From Nocardioides daeguensis (GTDB taxonomy: Bacteria; Actinomycetota; Actinomycetes; Propionibacteriales; Nocardioidaceae): a stretch of 64,000 nt of DNA. Both the position numbers and the translations under genes were made by a program. This document shows positions 31,654-40,877 of this stretch, one piece after another (the stretch's first letter is position 1; each line of letters opens with the position of its first letter). The notes under the pieces are model-generated. The model was not told the DNA's origin, did no database searches, and saw only the letters and a list, made by a program, of their open reading frames with translations. The stretch is taken from positions 20,488 to 84,487 of the forward strand of contig NZ_JAHTKU010000027.1 of assembly GCF_019192965.1 (NCBI RefSeq), written 5' to 3'.

Positions 31654-32769
31654 ATGGTGCGGCTTGTGGAGATCTCCATCGAGCAGGCGATGCGCCCGCA
31701 CCTCGACGCGATGTGGGCCGAGCGCGACCGGCTGGTGCGCCGGGTGACGGAGGCGGTCACCGGAAGCGTGCCGAGCTATGCGACGACGCCGTCGAGCGAG
31801 GTCTGGATCGGGATGACCCGGATCCTCGAGCGAGCCGCGCACGGCAACCCGTTCGGGCCGCCGAGCGAGGAGGACCGGCTCGCCGCGCTCGGCACCGGAG
31901 TCCAGGGCGCCGGCGCCGGGATCGCGGTCCATGACCTCGTCACCGCGGTGCTGCTGGGTGCCCGCGAGGTCGAGTACGACGTCCTCGACCGTGCGGCGCG
32001 GGCGGGCGTCGTGGCGGCGGACCTGCTCACCGCCTCCCGCGCGGCGCGGGTCTGGGCCGAGCAGGTGGCCGTGTGGGCGGCGCAGGGGCTGCAGGGCGCG
32101 CGGCCCGACGACGTCGAGGCGCACGTGCGGCACGAGCGGCTCGTGGCCGAGCTGACCGCGGGCGACCTCGACCTCGCCCGCGGCACCCTGGTGCGGCTCG
32201 GGCTCGATCCGGCGGCCCGGTGGCGTGCGGTCGCGGTGGTCGGTGGCGTGACGCCCGCGCTGCGGTTGGCCAACCACGGCGGGGTGTGGGGGACGAGCGC
32301 CGGGCTGGTGCCCGGGCCGGCGAGCGTGCCCCGAGAGCTGGTCGCCGGCGTCAGCGAGCCGGTGCCGTTCGACGCCCTGCCCGCCGCCTTGCGGGACGCG
32401 ACCCGGGCCGCGCGGGTCGGGCTGCGGTTCGGTCGGTCCGGTGCGGTCAGCCTGGGCCAGCTCGGCCTGCTGGTCCCGCTGCACGAGGACCCGGCCCTCG
32501 CGGGCCGTCTGCGGGAGCGGTGGATCCAGCCGCTCGAGACCGAGCCGCGGCACGACCTGGTCCGGACCCTGGCTGCGTGGCTGGACCGCGACGGCCAGGT
32601 CGATGCCGTCGCCCGCGACCTGGCGGTGCACGCCAACACGGTGCGCAACCGGCTGGCCCGGACCGGCCGGCTGCTCGGCGACGACTGGCGCACGCCGCAG
32701 GGCCGCGCCGAGCTCTGGGCGGCGCTCCAGGTCGCCGGTACCGAACTTGTGGAAACCTCCATGAACTGA
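31654..32769 (+). CDS. PucR/CdaR-type transcriptional regulator
   Basis: A 371-residue regulator with the C-terminal helix-turn-helix typical of the PucR/CdaR group (RTLAAWLDRDGQVDAVARDLAVHANTVRNRLART near 305-340). The N-terminal half is helical and carries no recognised ligand domain. The ATG at 31654 is divergent from the membrane protein gene. A 17-bp element CTTGTGGARAYCTCCAT occurs twice, once in codons 4-9 and again at the very end of the gene, just before the following secreted-protein gene. This could allow the protein to act on its own gene and both neighbours. Confidence 0.85.
   Translation: MVRLVEISIEQAMRPHLDAMWAERDRLVRRVTEAVTGSVPSYATTPSSEVWIGMTRILERAAHGNPFGPPSEEDRLAALGTGVQGAGAGIAVHDLVTAVLLGAREVEYDVLDRAARAGVVAADLLTASRAARVWAEQVAVWAAQGLQGARPDDVEAHVRHERLVAELTAGDLDLARGTLVRLGLDPAARWRAVAVVGGVTPALRLANHGGVWGTSAGLVPGPASVPRELVAGVSEPVPFDALPAALRDATRAARVGLRFGRSGAVSLGQLGLLVPLHEDPALAGRLRERWIQPLETEPRHDLVRTLAAWLDRDGQVDAVARDLAVHANTVRNRLARTGRLLGDDWRTPQGRAELWAALQVAGTELVETSMN
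31663..31679 (+). repeat. Direct repeat copy 1 at the start of the PucR-type gene
   Basis: CTTGTGGAGATCTCCAT, 15 of 17 identical to the copy at 32746-32762. It contains the perfect palindrome GGAGATCTCC. Confidence 0.6.
32746..32762 (+). repeat. Direct repeat copy 2 at the end of the PucR-type gene
   Basis: CTTGTGGAAACCTCCAT, in the last codons of the regulator and 54 bases upstream of the next gene. This position would suit a site controlling the downstream secreted protein. Confidence 0.6.
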
Positions 32770-32815
32770 GCCAGCGAGTGCTGCGTTGAATGAGGACGCA
32801 CCCGAGGGAGGCCCC

Positions 32816-34432
32816 ATGCGACGTACCACCAGGCTCGTGCTGCCGCTGCTGCTGGCCGCACTGCTCGTCACGCCCTGGCGCGCGCCGGCCGTGCAGGCGA
32901 CCGTCCGGGCCGACGGCGGTGGCGGGGAGATCGAGCTGCGCGACCTCCTCGCCCAGGTGCCGGGCATCGTGCACGCCCTGCTCGCCGGCCGCGCCGGGAT
33001 GCTGCGCTGTCCGGTGCTGATCGGAGGCACCATCGGTCTGCCCGAGGGCGCGGGGGAGCCCGGTCGTCAGGGCACCGACACCGGCAACCCGCTGCGCGAG
33101 GGCGACCCGAGCGACGCACCGGCGAGCCTGCCCGAGCAGGTGGTCTTCCGCACCACCACGCAGACCTTCAACCGGCGCTACCAGTTCGCCCTCGAGGGCG
33201 GCACGGTCTGGTTCAAGTCCAACACCGAGGTCACCGGCATCCGGGAGCCCTGGACCCGCCTCGCGATGCCCGACTGCATCGCCGGCACGATCACCGCGAT
33301 CTCCGCCGACGACGACGAGCTGATCGCCGTCGACCAGCAGCGCTGGATCTACGGCATGGACGGGGCGCTCAAGGCGTCGCCGTACTTCAACTGGTCGTTG
33401 CGCTGGGGGCCGCCGCTGTGGACCGGGCCCGGCCTCCAGCTGCCGGTCGGCATCAGCACCTGGTCGTGGTCGGTCGTCTCCCAGCTCGAGGACGGCACCT
33501 GGACCGACGACGCCGGCAACGCCCACCGCGTCGGCACCGGCAAGGTCTCCCACATCTGGACGCTGAGCCACGGCGGCCAGCGGCTCACCTACCTCGACCC
33601 CTGGCTCGCGTCCGACCTGAGCTACGAGATGTGCGGCCCGCTGCGCGGCCGGTTCCGCTCGGTCAACATGTCCGCCTCCGGCTCGACGGTCTTCGTCATC
33701 GGCCGGTACGGCGACCTCTACACGCGGCTCTACGACTTCGACATCGCGGGCGCGGACCCCGTGTTCTTCGACTACGCGTACGACGACCAGCGCGGTGTCG
33801 CGAACCCGAAGATCCAGCTCCCCTCACCCGCGTGGGTCCGCCAGCCGAAGGTGCCCGGCGCGATCACCGACCGGATCTCCATCCACAAGGTGGGTGCCGG
33901 TGCGACCGAGCGCGAGCTGCGGGTCGAGGGCCGCCGGGCCGGCGTCGTCGGCTACTGGCACAAGGACATCAGCGCCGATGCGTGGTCCTTCACCCCGACC
34001 GGCGGCACCCTGGCCGGCACACCGCTGGCGAACCCGGCCGGCGACACCTCGGGCCTCGGCCTGGCGCCGAGCGAGGACCGGACCTACGCGGGCTCCGTGC
34101 CCGGCGGCACCGTCACCATCGAGGACTTCAACACCTACTGCACGCCGGCGCGCGTCGACGTCCGGCTCACCACGGGCGAGACCTTCGCCCTGCGCCTGCA
34201 CACGACCGACAACATCCGGCAGTTCCAGCGGGCCCGCGGGCTCGACGCGAACCCGCGGATGTTCAACGGGATGCTGGAGATCCCGCCGGCGCTGCGGGCG
34301 ACCAAGGACCCGGAGATCTCGGCCTTCCTGGACCGGATCGGGACCGAGCGTTTCGTTCGCGCGAACCTCGACGGCACCACGGCGCAGCTGGTGTTCCGCA
34401 AGCAGCCGTGGCGGCTCAACCACCGCCCGTGA
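32816..34432 (+). CDS. Secreted protein of unknown function
   Basis: A 538-residue exported protein. A signal peptide (RRTTRLVLPLLLAALLVTPW, cleavage probably after VQA) precedes a long beta-rich body with no family I recognise. Trp- and Tyr-rich strands such as QRWIYGMDGALKASPYFNWSLRW and STVFVIGRYGDLYTRLYDFD suggest a propeller or sandwich fold. The ATG at 32816 lies five bases after GAGGGAGG, better than the TTG at 32786. It follows the PucR-type gene in the same direction. Its last 17 bases overlap the convergent DUF2786 gene. Confidence 0.78.
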   Translation: MRRTTRLVLPLLLAALLVTPWRAPAVQATVRADGGGGEIELRDLLAQVPGIVHALLAGRAGMLRCPVLIGGTIGLPEGAGEPGRQGTDTGNPLREGDPSDAPASLPEQVVFRTTTQTFNRRYQFALEGGTVWFKSNTEVTGIREPWTRLAMPDCIAGTITAISADDDELIAVDQQRWIYGMDGALKASPYFNWSLRWGPPLWTGPGLQLPVGISTWSWSVVSQLEDGTWTDDAGNAHRVGTGKVSHIWTLSHGGQRLTYLDPWLASDLSYEMCGPLRGRFRSVNMSASGSTVFVIGRYGDLYTRLYDFDIAGADPVFFDYAYDDQRGVANPKIQLPSPAWVRQPKVPGAITDRISIHKVGAGATERELRVEGRRAGVVGYWHKDISADAWSFTPTGGTLAGTPLANPAGDTSGLGLAPSEDRTYAGSVPGGTVTIEDFNTYCTPARVDVRLTTGETFALRLHTTDNIRQFQRARGLDANPRMFNGMLEIPPALRATKDPEISAFLDRIGTERFVRANLDGTTAQLVFRKQPWRLNHRP

Positions 34433-35756
34433 GCGCCCGCTCGGTGCCCAGGCTCGCCCGCGCCGCGGCGCGGGTGCCGGCCTCGCGCGACCCGGGCGCG
34501 GCGTGGCCGGCGTGCGCGGTGCCCTTCCAGGTGCCGCGGATGCCGTGGTCGCGCTGCATCCGGCCGAAGTAGTCGACCACCTCGACCTCGCGCGCCCGGA
34601 TGGCGAGCTCGGTGGACGTGGGGCCCTCGGCCACCGGGGTGTCGGCCGCCACTGCCGCCGCCCGGGCGGAGGTGCGCGCCGCGGCGAGCCGCTCGCCGAT
34701 GTGGTCGGCCCAGGCCTCGTAGAACGCCGCCCGCGCGGTGGACCCGTGCACCGGCTTGAGCTCCCAGCGCCGGCGCCGGGAGTTCCACACCTCGCGCTGG
34801 TCGGCCTTGTGGGCGCCCGAGCGCAGGTGGGCGTCACCGTCGGCGACCATCTGGGTCACCAGCGTCGCGTACAGCGCCTGGACCACGGCGATGTCGGACG
34901 GGAAGCCGTAGAGGGTGACCCGAGTGTTGCTCGTGTAGATCGCCACCCGCACGTCGTTGGCGCGCGCGATCTCCAGCACCAGCCGCACGTAGCGGGCCAG
35001 CGAGCGCTTGCCGGACTCGCCGATCAGCACCGTCTCCCAGGTCGGCTCCTCGCGCTTCTCCTCCGCCCCGGCCGTGGCCCGGGCGACGGCGAGCGCGATC
35101 TGGTGGCGAGTGGCCAGCGACTGCGCCTTCGCGAAGAAGGCCTCGCGCTCGGCGGCGTTGTCGGTGCGCTCCGCCTGGCGCAGCAGCCGACCGATTCGCA
35201 GCAGGGTCCGGTCCTCGCCGTCGACGCCGGTGTCGAGCCCGTGCAGCCGGTAGGCGGTGTGCAGCAGGTCGGCGAGCACCGGCATGCCGAGGTCCTCGAG
35301 CAGGCGCAGGAAGGTCGTGCGGAACTCCGGCCCGTGCCCGACCGGCCCGGCCAGGTGGTGGGCGACCTCGTGCAGGACCACTGCGGCCCGCAGCGACCAC
35401 GCGCCGCCGACCTCGCGTGGCGGGATCGCCATCACGCCGCGGGCCGGCAGCTCGTCGTACTCGTAGTGGGCCCGGGTGTGGCCGCGGCGGGCACGCACCA
35501 CGACCGGGACCCCGGCGAGGTCGCGGCCCGCGCCGTCGTCGTACGCGCTGCCGGTCGCGGCGAGGTGGGCCAGCACCTTGTCGACGAAGGCCTGGACGTG
35601 CGCGGGGTCGGTGAACCGGGGCTCGGTCTCGGGCTCGAAGGCCTGCAGCGCGCCGCCGACCTGGATCCGCAGCGGTTCGCCCGGCCGGCGCGCGGCCTCG
35701 TCGAGCCAGCCGGCGAACAGGTCCTCGGCGGCGTAGACCTCGTGGGTGTCGGGCAT
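34416..35756 (-). CDS. DUF2786 domain protein with metallohydrolase-like HExxH site
   Basis: A 446-residue protein matching the TIGR04338-type putative metallohydrolase fused to DUF2786. The N-terminal half has AAVVLHEVAHHLAG, a zincin-like HExxH. The DUF2786 region is near residues 185-230 (DRTLLRIGRLLRQAERTDNAAEREAFFAKAQSLATRH), and helices with SLARYVRLVLEIARANDVRVAI follow. Function is unknown. The start at 35756 is 12 bases past the stop of the glycerophosphotransferase gene, so both may share a message. Confidence 0.82.
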   Translation of the reverse strand: MPDTHEVYAAEDLFAGWLDEAARRPGEPLRIQVGGALQAFEPETEPRFTDPAHVQAFVDKVLAHLAATGSAYDDGAGRDLAGVPVVVRARRGHTRAHYEYDELPARGVMAIPPREVGGAWSLRAAVVLHEVAHHLAGPVGHGPEFRTTFLRLLEDLGMPVLADLLHTAYRLHGLDTGVDGEDRTLLRIGRLLRQAERTDNAAEREAFFAKAQSLATRHQIALAVARATAGAEEKREEPTWETVLIGESGKRSLARYVRLVLEIARANDVRVAIYTSNTRVTLYGFPSDIAVVQALYATLVTQMVADGDAHLRSGAHKADQREVWNSRRRRWELKPVHGSTARAAFYEAWADHIGERLAAARTSARAAAVAADTPVAEGPTSTELAIRAREVEVVDYFGRMQRDHGIRGTWKGTAHAGHAAPGSREAGTRAAARASLGTERALTGGG

Positions 35757-35768
35757 GCGCCCAGCCTG

Positions 35769-36926
35769 TCAGGCGGCCCCGACAGAACCGACGGAACCGA
35801 CCGGGCCGGTCTGCAGCTCACCGCGGAGCCGGTCCCGCAGCTCGACCAGCTCGGTGATCGCCTCGACGAAGCGCACGGTGCTGTCGCCGACGCCGTTGTC
35901 GTCGAAGTAGTGGTGGCGCATCGCCGCACGCGCCATCCGGTGCTCGTCGTGCTCGAGCCGGTCGGTGAGCAGCTCGGTGAGGCCGGCCAGCTCCTCGGTG
36001 TCGATCACGTCGGCGCATCGGCTCACGGGCACCTCCTGGCGCAGCCGCTCGGCGTCGTGGTGCCGGTCGGTGATCAGGATCGGCTTGTCGGTCTGCAGGT
36101 AGAGCCAGTCCAGGCCGACCGAGGAGACGTCGGTGACCATGGCGTCGCAGCCCGGGAAGACCGCGAGGATGTCGCCCTGCCAGACGGCGGCGTGGCCGGC
36201 CGCGGGGTCGCGCTCGGCGGCCCGCTCGACCAGCTCGAGGATCGCCTGGTGCGCCTCGCGGATCGCGGGCGTGAGGCTGGTCGTGACCTTCGGGTGCGGC
36301 TTGTAGACGAGCCGGACGTCCGGGACCGCCAGGATGGAGCGGACGATCTCGACGCCGAAGACGTCGACCGACGTGTAGTCGTTGTACTCCGCGTCGCCCT
36401 CCCAGGTCGGCGCGTAGAGGACGGTACGACGCTCGCTCGCCGGCAGCAGCGGAGCGGGACGCAGGTCCAGCTGGGGGCGGCCGATCCGGACCAGCCGGTC
36501 CTCGTCGAGCTCCATCAGCCCGGCCCGGTGGCGCTGCACGGCGGCCTCGCCGGCGACGAACACCCGGTCGTAGGCCTTCGCGTTGTTCGACACCATCGAC
36601 TGCTTGTCGCTCTCGCCGTGGTTGATGTGCACGTGCAGCATCCGCCCGTCGAGCAGCGAGTTGAAGTTGAGCATCGAGTTGTTGCAGTAGACGACGACCT
36701 TGGGGTCGAGCTCGTCGTACGTCGCCGCGAGGTCGGCGAAGCCGGGCGCGAAGTGGACGGGCAGCGAGGTGCGCTCCTCGACGATCGCGCGGGTCTGCGG
36801 GTCGCGCGTCAGGATGCCCACGGGATGGGTGTCATCGAGCCGTTCCAGCACCGGGATCCACTGGAGGAGCTGGTAGACCCGGGTCGGGTCGTCGGCGAAG
36901 TAGGCGATGACGTGGGGCTTCTGCAC
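35769..36926 (-). CDS. CDP-glycerol glycerophosphotransferase family protein
   Basis: A 385-residue GT-B fold transferase of the TagB/TagF superfamily, which adds polyol phosphates to cell-surface polymers on the cytoplasmic side of the membrane. Landmarks are LHVHINHGESDKQS (with the HGES/HG catalytic region), VLYAPTWEG, LVYKPHPKV and VTDVSSVGLDWLYLQTDKPILITD. The C-terminus is a short GSVGSVG repeat. In actinobacteria related proteins make teichoic-acid-like or glycolipid polymers; the exact product is unknown. It is divergent from an acetyltransferase gene that may modify the same polymer. Confidence 0.88.
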   Translation of the reverse strand: MQKPHVIAYFADDPTRVYQLLQWIPVLERLDDTHPVGILTRDPQTRAIVEERTSLPVHFAPGFADLAATYDELDPKVVVYCNNSMLNFNSLLDGRMLHVHINHGESDKQSMVSNNAKAYDRVFVAGEAAVQRHRAGLMELDEDRLVRIGRPQLDLRPAPLLPASERRTVLYAPTWEGDAEYNDYTSVDVFGVEIVRSILAVPDVRLVYKPHPKVTTSLTPAIREAHQAILELVERAAERDPAAGHAAVWQGDILAVFPGCDAMVTDVSSVGLDWLYLQTDKPILITDRHHDAERLRQEVPVSRCADVIDTEELAGLTELLTDRLEHDEHRMARAAMRHHYFDDNGVGDSTVRFVEAITELVELRDRLRGELQTGPVGSVGSVGAA

Positions 36927-37006
36927 CGGCGGATACTACGGCCACGAATGGTGGGTGGACGAACCGTCGGACCCGCGTGAATGTTGCGTTTCGGTAACCT
37001 CTGCCG

Positions 37007-37669
37007 GTGCCCGATCTCCGGCGACCGCTCCGCCGCCTCCTGAACCGGTCCGTCCACGCTGCCTGGCGCTGGGCCGAGCGCGTGGGCGACGTCTCGCCGG
37101 ACAGCGCGCTGGCGCGCCGGTTCGGGACCTTCGGGCCGGGCGCCTGCCTGGCGTTCCCGCTCTCCGACGTGGTCAACCCGAGCGCGATCCACGTCGGTCG
37201 CGACACCTTGATCGGCAAGTACGCCACCCTCTCGGTCGGCTACGGCCCGACCCAGGAGGTGCTGCCCGAGCGGGGCCTGGTGGTTGGTGAGCGCTGCGTG
37301 CTCGGCGCCCGGATCACCATCACCGCGCACGAGTCCATCGCGATCGGCGACGACGTCTGGTTCGGCCAGGACGTCTTCATCTCCGACGCCAGCCACGGCT
37401 ACACCGACCCCGAGGTGCCCGTGGGGCTCCAGTTCGGCGCCCACCAGCCGGTCTCGATCGGCTCGGGCAGCTGGATCGGCCACGGCGCGATGATCCTTCC
37501 CGGTACGACGATTGGGCGGAACGTGGTCGTCGCGGCCGGGTCCGTGGTGCGGGGCGACGTGCCGGACCACGCTGTCGTGGGCGGGGTGCCGGCCAAGCTG
37601 ATCCGGCGGCTCGACGCCGACGGCAGCTGGGCCCGGGTGCGCTCGGACGCGCCTACCCTGACCTCATGA
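37007..37669 (+). CDS. Left-handed beta-helix acyltransferase
   Basis: A 220-residue hexapeptide-repeat acetyltransferase (maltose/galactoside O-acetyltransferase type). Hexapeptide turns are visible in NPSAIHVGRDTLIGKYATLSVG, GERCVLGARITITAHESIAIGDDVWFGQDVFI and GSWIGHGAMILPGTTIGRNVVVAAGSVV. The catalytic His is likely the one in SDASHGYTDP. It probably O-acetylates a sugar or cell-wall glycan. The GTG at 37007 starts a run of overlapping genes reaching to about 46.7 kb. The stop overlaps the acyl-CoA synthetase start (ATGA). Confidence 0.88.
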   Translation: MPDLRRPLRRLLNRSVHAAWRWAERVGDVSPDSALARRFGTFGPGACLAFPLSDVVNPSAIHVGRDTLIGKYATLSVGYGPTQEVLPERGLVVGERCVLGARITITAHESIAIGDDVWFGQDVFISDASHGYTDPEVPVGLQFGAHQPVSIGSGSWIGHGAMILPGTTIGRNVVVAAGSVVRGDVPDHAVVGGVPAKLIRRLDADGSWARVRSDAPTLTS

Positions 37670-39525
37670 GCCGGATCGAGGAGTTCGCGCGCTTCGTCGG
37701 CGTCCCGGGTGACTACGACGACCTGTGGGCCTGGTCGGTCCGCGACCTCGACGCGTTCTGGTCGGGCGTCGCCCGCCACCTGGGCTTCGACCTGCCGGGC
37801 CCGGTGCTCGCGCAGGAGCGGATGCCGGGCGCGGTCTGGTTCCCGGAGGCCCGGGTCAGCTACGCCGCGGCGATCCTCGACGGCCGGCCGGACCACGAGG
37901 TCGCCGTCGTCGGCGTGACCGAGGACCCGGATGCGACCGTCGAGCTGACCTGGGGCGAGCTGCGCCGGCGTACGGCGAGCCTGGCTGCGACCCTGCGGCG
38001 GCTCGGCGTGGGGGAGGGCGACCGGGTGGTCGGCTTCCTGCCCAACACCCCCGACGCGGTCGTCGCGCTGCTCGCCATCGCGAGCCTGGGCGCGGTCTGG
38101 TCGGTGTGCGGCATGGACTACGCCGCCTCGGCGGCGCGCGCCCGCTTCGAACAGCTCGACCCGGTGGTGCTGGTGCACGCGTCGTCGTACGTGCACCAGC
38201 AGAAGGTGCACGACCGCAGCGAGGTTGTCGCCGAGCTGGTCGCCGCGCTGCCCACGGTGCGGGCGGTACTGGAGGTCGGCAGCCCCGCCTGGGACGCGGC
38301 GCTCGCGGCCGACGTCCCCTTCGAGCCGGTCGCCGTCGCCTTCGACCACCCGTTGTGGGTGCTGTTCTCCTCCGGCACCACCGGGAAGCCGAAGGGCATC
38401 GTCCACGGCCACGGCGGCGCGCTGCTGGAGCAGGCCAAGGTCGCGGCGTACCACTTCGACCTCGGCCCGGGCCAGCGGCTCTTCTGGCACACCACGCCCT
38501 CCTGGATGATGTGGAACTTCGTCGTCGGCGGACTGCTGACCGGCGCCTCCGTCGTCACGTACGACGGCAGCCCGGCCCATCCGACGACCGACGGCCTGTG
38601 GGCGCTGGCCGCCCGCCACGGGGTGAGCGTCGTCGGGATGAGCCCCGGCTACGTGGCCGCCTGCCAGAAGGCGCGGGTGGGACCGGCTCGGCACGACCTC
38701 TCCCGGCTGCGGCGGGTCGGCATCTCGGGGTCGACGTTCCCGGCGACGAGCCACGAGGCGCTGCAGGCCGAGCTCGGCCCGGACGTGCAGATCTGCTCGA
38801 TCAGCGGCGGCACCGACGTGGTCAGCGCCTTCGTCGGCTCGGCGCCGACCCTGCCGGTGTGGCCCGGTGAGCTGTCGCGGCCCTGCCTCGGCGTCGCGCT
38901 CGACGCCTTCGACCCGGCGGGCCGGCCGGTGCGCGGCGAGGTCGGCGAGCTGGTCGTGACCCGGCCGATGCCCTCGATGCCCCTCTACTTCTGGGGCGAC
39001 GAGGACGGCAGCCGCTACCACGACGCCTACTTCGACACCTATCCCGGCGTGTGGCGGCACGGCGACTGGATCACCCTGACCGACCACGGCTCGGTCGTCA
39101 TCCACGGCCGGTCCGACGCCACGCTGAACCGCAACGGCGTCCGGATGGGCAGCGGGGACATCTACGAGCCGGTCGAGGCGCTGCCCGAGGTCAGGGAAGC
39201 CCTCGTGATCGGCCTGGAGGAGCCGGACGGCGGCTATTGGATGCCGCTGTTCGTCGTCCTCGCGGACGGCGTGGAGCTCGATGCCGAGCTCGATGCCCGG
39301 ATCCGCGACGCCGTGCGCACCCAGGCCTCGCCGCGGCACGTGCCCGACGTCGTGATCGCCGCCCCCGGCATCCCGCACACCCGCACGGGCAAGAAGCTCG
39401 AGGTGCCGGTCAAGAAGGTGCTCGGGGGTCAGGAGCTCGGGGGCTCGTACGACCCCGGTAGTGTGGACGACCCAGAGTTGATCGACTGGTACCGAACCGT
39501 GGGCAGGAGCCGCAGAACCCGATGA
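37666..39525 (+). CDS. Acetoacetate--CoA ligase
   Basis: A 619-residue adenylate-forming enzyme that activates acetoacetate (or a close short-chain acid) to its CoA ester. The P-loop-like motif VLFSSGTTGKPKGIVHGHGG lies near 225-245, TTPSWMMWN follows, and the C-terminal catalytic lysine is in RTGKKLEVPVKKVL. The WSVRDLDAFW start and the length are those of AcsA-type acetoacetyl-CoA synthetases. Overlaps at both ends (ATGA) show it is part of the large operon. Confidence 0.9.
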   Translation: MSRIEEFARFVGVPGDYDDLWAWSVRDLDAFWSGVARHLGFDLPGPVLAQERMPGAVWFPEARVSYAAAILDGRPDHEVAVVGVTEDPDATVELTWGELRRRTASLAATLRRLGVGEGDRVVGFLPNTPDAVVALLAIASLGAVWSVCGMDYAASAARARFEQLDPVVLVHASSYVHQQKVHDRSEVVAELVAALPTVRAVLEVGSPAWDAALAADVPFEPVAVAFDHPLWVLFSSGTTGKPKGIVHGHGGALLEQAKVAAYHFDLGPGQRLFWHTTPSWMMWNFVVGGLLTGASVVTYDGSPAHPTTDGLWALAARHGVSVVGMSPGYVAACQKARVGPARHDLSRLRRVGISGSTFPATSHEALQAELGPDVQICSISGGTDVVSAFVGSAPTLPVWPGELSRPCLGVALDAFDPAGRPVRGEVGELVVTRPMPSMPLYFWGDEDGSRYHDAYFDTYPGVWRHGDWITLTDHGSVVIHGRSDATLNRNGVRMGSGDIYEPVEALPEVREALVIGLEEPDGGYWMPLFVVLADGVELDAELDARIRDAVRTQASPRHVPDVVIAAPGIPHTRTGKKLEVPVKKVLGGQELGGSYDPGSVDDPELIDWYRTVGRSRRTR

Positions 39526-40877
39526 CCGCCTGGCTACTGCTGGGGCTCGCCATCCTCCTCGTGCTCGCGTGCGGACTCTTCGTCGCAGCGGAGTTCGCGT
39601 TCGTCACCGTCGACCGCGGCCAGGTCGACCGGGCCGCGGCGAGCGGCGACGCCGCCGCGCTCGGCCTGCAGAAGGCGCTGCGCTCCCTGTCCACCCAGCT
39701 GTCCGGTGCGCAGGTCGGCATCACGATCACCAACCTCGCCATCGGCTTCCTCGCCGAACCCGCGATCGCCGAGCTGCTCCGCGCTCCGCTGGAGTCGGTC
39801 GGCGTCGCCGACAGTGCCGTGCGCCCGGTCGGCGTGGCGCTGGGCCTGACCCTGAGCACCCTGCTCACGATGCTCATCGGCGAGCTGGTGCCCAAGAACG
39901 TCGCGATCGCGCTGCCGATGACCACCGCCCGGCTCACCCAGCGACCGATGCGGGTCTTCACCGCCGCCGCCCGCGGCCCGATCAAGGTGCTCAACGGCAG
40001 CGCCAACGCGATCGTGCGCCGCTTCGGCGTCGAGCCGCAGGAGGAGCTGCGCTCCGCCCGCAGCTCGACCGAGCTGGCCTCCCTCATCCAGCACTCCGCC
40101 GACGAGGGGACCCTCGACGCCGACACCGCCGAGCTGATGGAGCGCTCGGTCGAGTTCGGGACCCGCACCGCCGGCGAGATCATGACGCCGCGGGTGCGGA
40201 CCCGTTCGCTCGACATCAACGACCGCGCCAGCGCGGTGATCGCCCTGGCCCGCGAGTCCGGCAACTCCCGGTTCCCGGTCCTCGACGAGACCGACGCCGT
40301 GGTCGGCACCGTCCACGTCAAGAACGCCGTCGCCCTGCCGCTCCACGAGCGCGCCACCACCAAGGTCAAGCACCTGATGGCGAAGCCGATCCTGGTGCCG
40401 GACACGCTGCGCCTCGACCCGCTGCTCGCGCTGCTGCGTGCCGACGGCTTCCAGATGGCCATCGTCCTCGACGAGTACGGCGACCACGCCGGCATCGTCA
40501 CCCTCGAGGACGTGATCGAGGAGATCGTGGGTGACATCGCCGACGAGCACGACCGGCTCGGCGCCCGCGCCCGCCTGCGCCGCGACGGGACCTGGTCGCT
40601 GTCCGGCCTGCTGCGGCCCGACGAGGTCGAGGACCTCACCGGGATCGAGCTCCCCGAGAGCGAGGACTACGACACGGTGGCCGGTCTGGTGCTGAAGCTG
40701 CTCGGCCGGATCCCGCAGACGGGCGACGCGGCCGTCGTACCGCTGCCGGAGGCGGGCGAGGACGACGAGGAGCCGGTCCGCCGCGCTGTGCTGAGCGTCG
40801 ACCACATGGACGGCCTGCGGATCGACCGGATCTCGTTGCGCGTCGAGCCTGCCGAGGGGGTCGGCACCGATGGGTGA
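39522..40877 (+). CDS. CNNM/CorC (HlyC/TlyC) family membrane protein 1
   Basis: A 451-residue protein. The DUF21/CNNM transmembrane domain (residues about 1-190, three to four spans, with ATTLSTLLTMLIGELVPKNVAIA in the core) precedes a CBS pair (about 205-325, including EIMTPRVRTRSLDIN and GIVTLEDVIEEIVGDI) and the C-terminal CorC_HlyC domain (LSGLLRPDEVEDLTGIELPE). Family members move or sense Mg/Co ions; the haemolysin name is historical. It overlaps its paralogue by eight bases. Confidence 0.92.
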   Translation: MTAWLLLGLAILLVLACGLFVAAEFAFVTVDRGQVDRAAASGDAAALGLQKALRSLSTQLSGAQVGITITNLAIGFLAEPAIAELLRAPLESVGVADSAVRPVGVALGLTLSTLLTMLIGELVPKNVAIALPMTTARLTQRPMRVFTAAARGPIKVLNGSANAIVRRFGVEPQEELRSARSSTELASLIQHSADEGTLDADTAELMERSVEFGTRTAGEIMTPRVRTRSLDINDRASAVIALARESGNSRFPVLDETDAVVGTVHVKNAVALPLHERATTKVKHLMAKPILVPDTLRLDPLLALLRADGFQMAIVLDEYGDHAGIVTLEDVIEEIVGDIADEHDRLGARARLRRDGTWSLSGLLRPDEVEDLTGIELPESEDYDTVAGLVLKLLGRIPQTGDAAVVPLPEAGEDDEEPVRRAVLSVDHMDGLRIDRISLRVEPAEGVGTDG

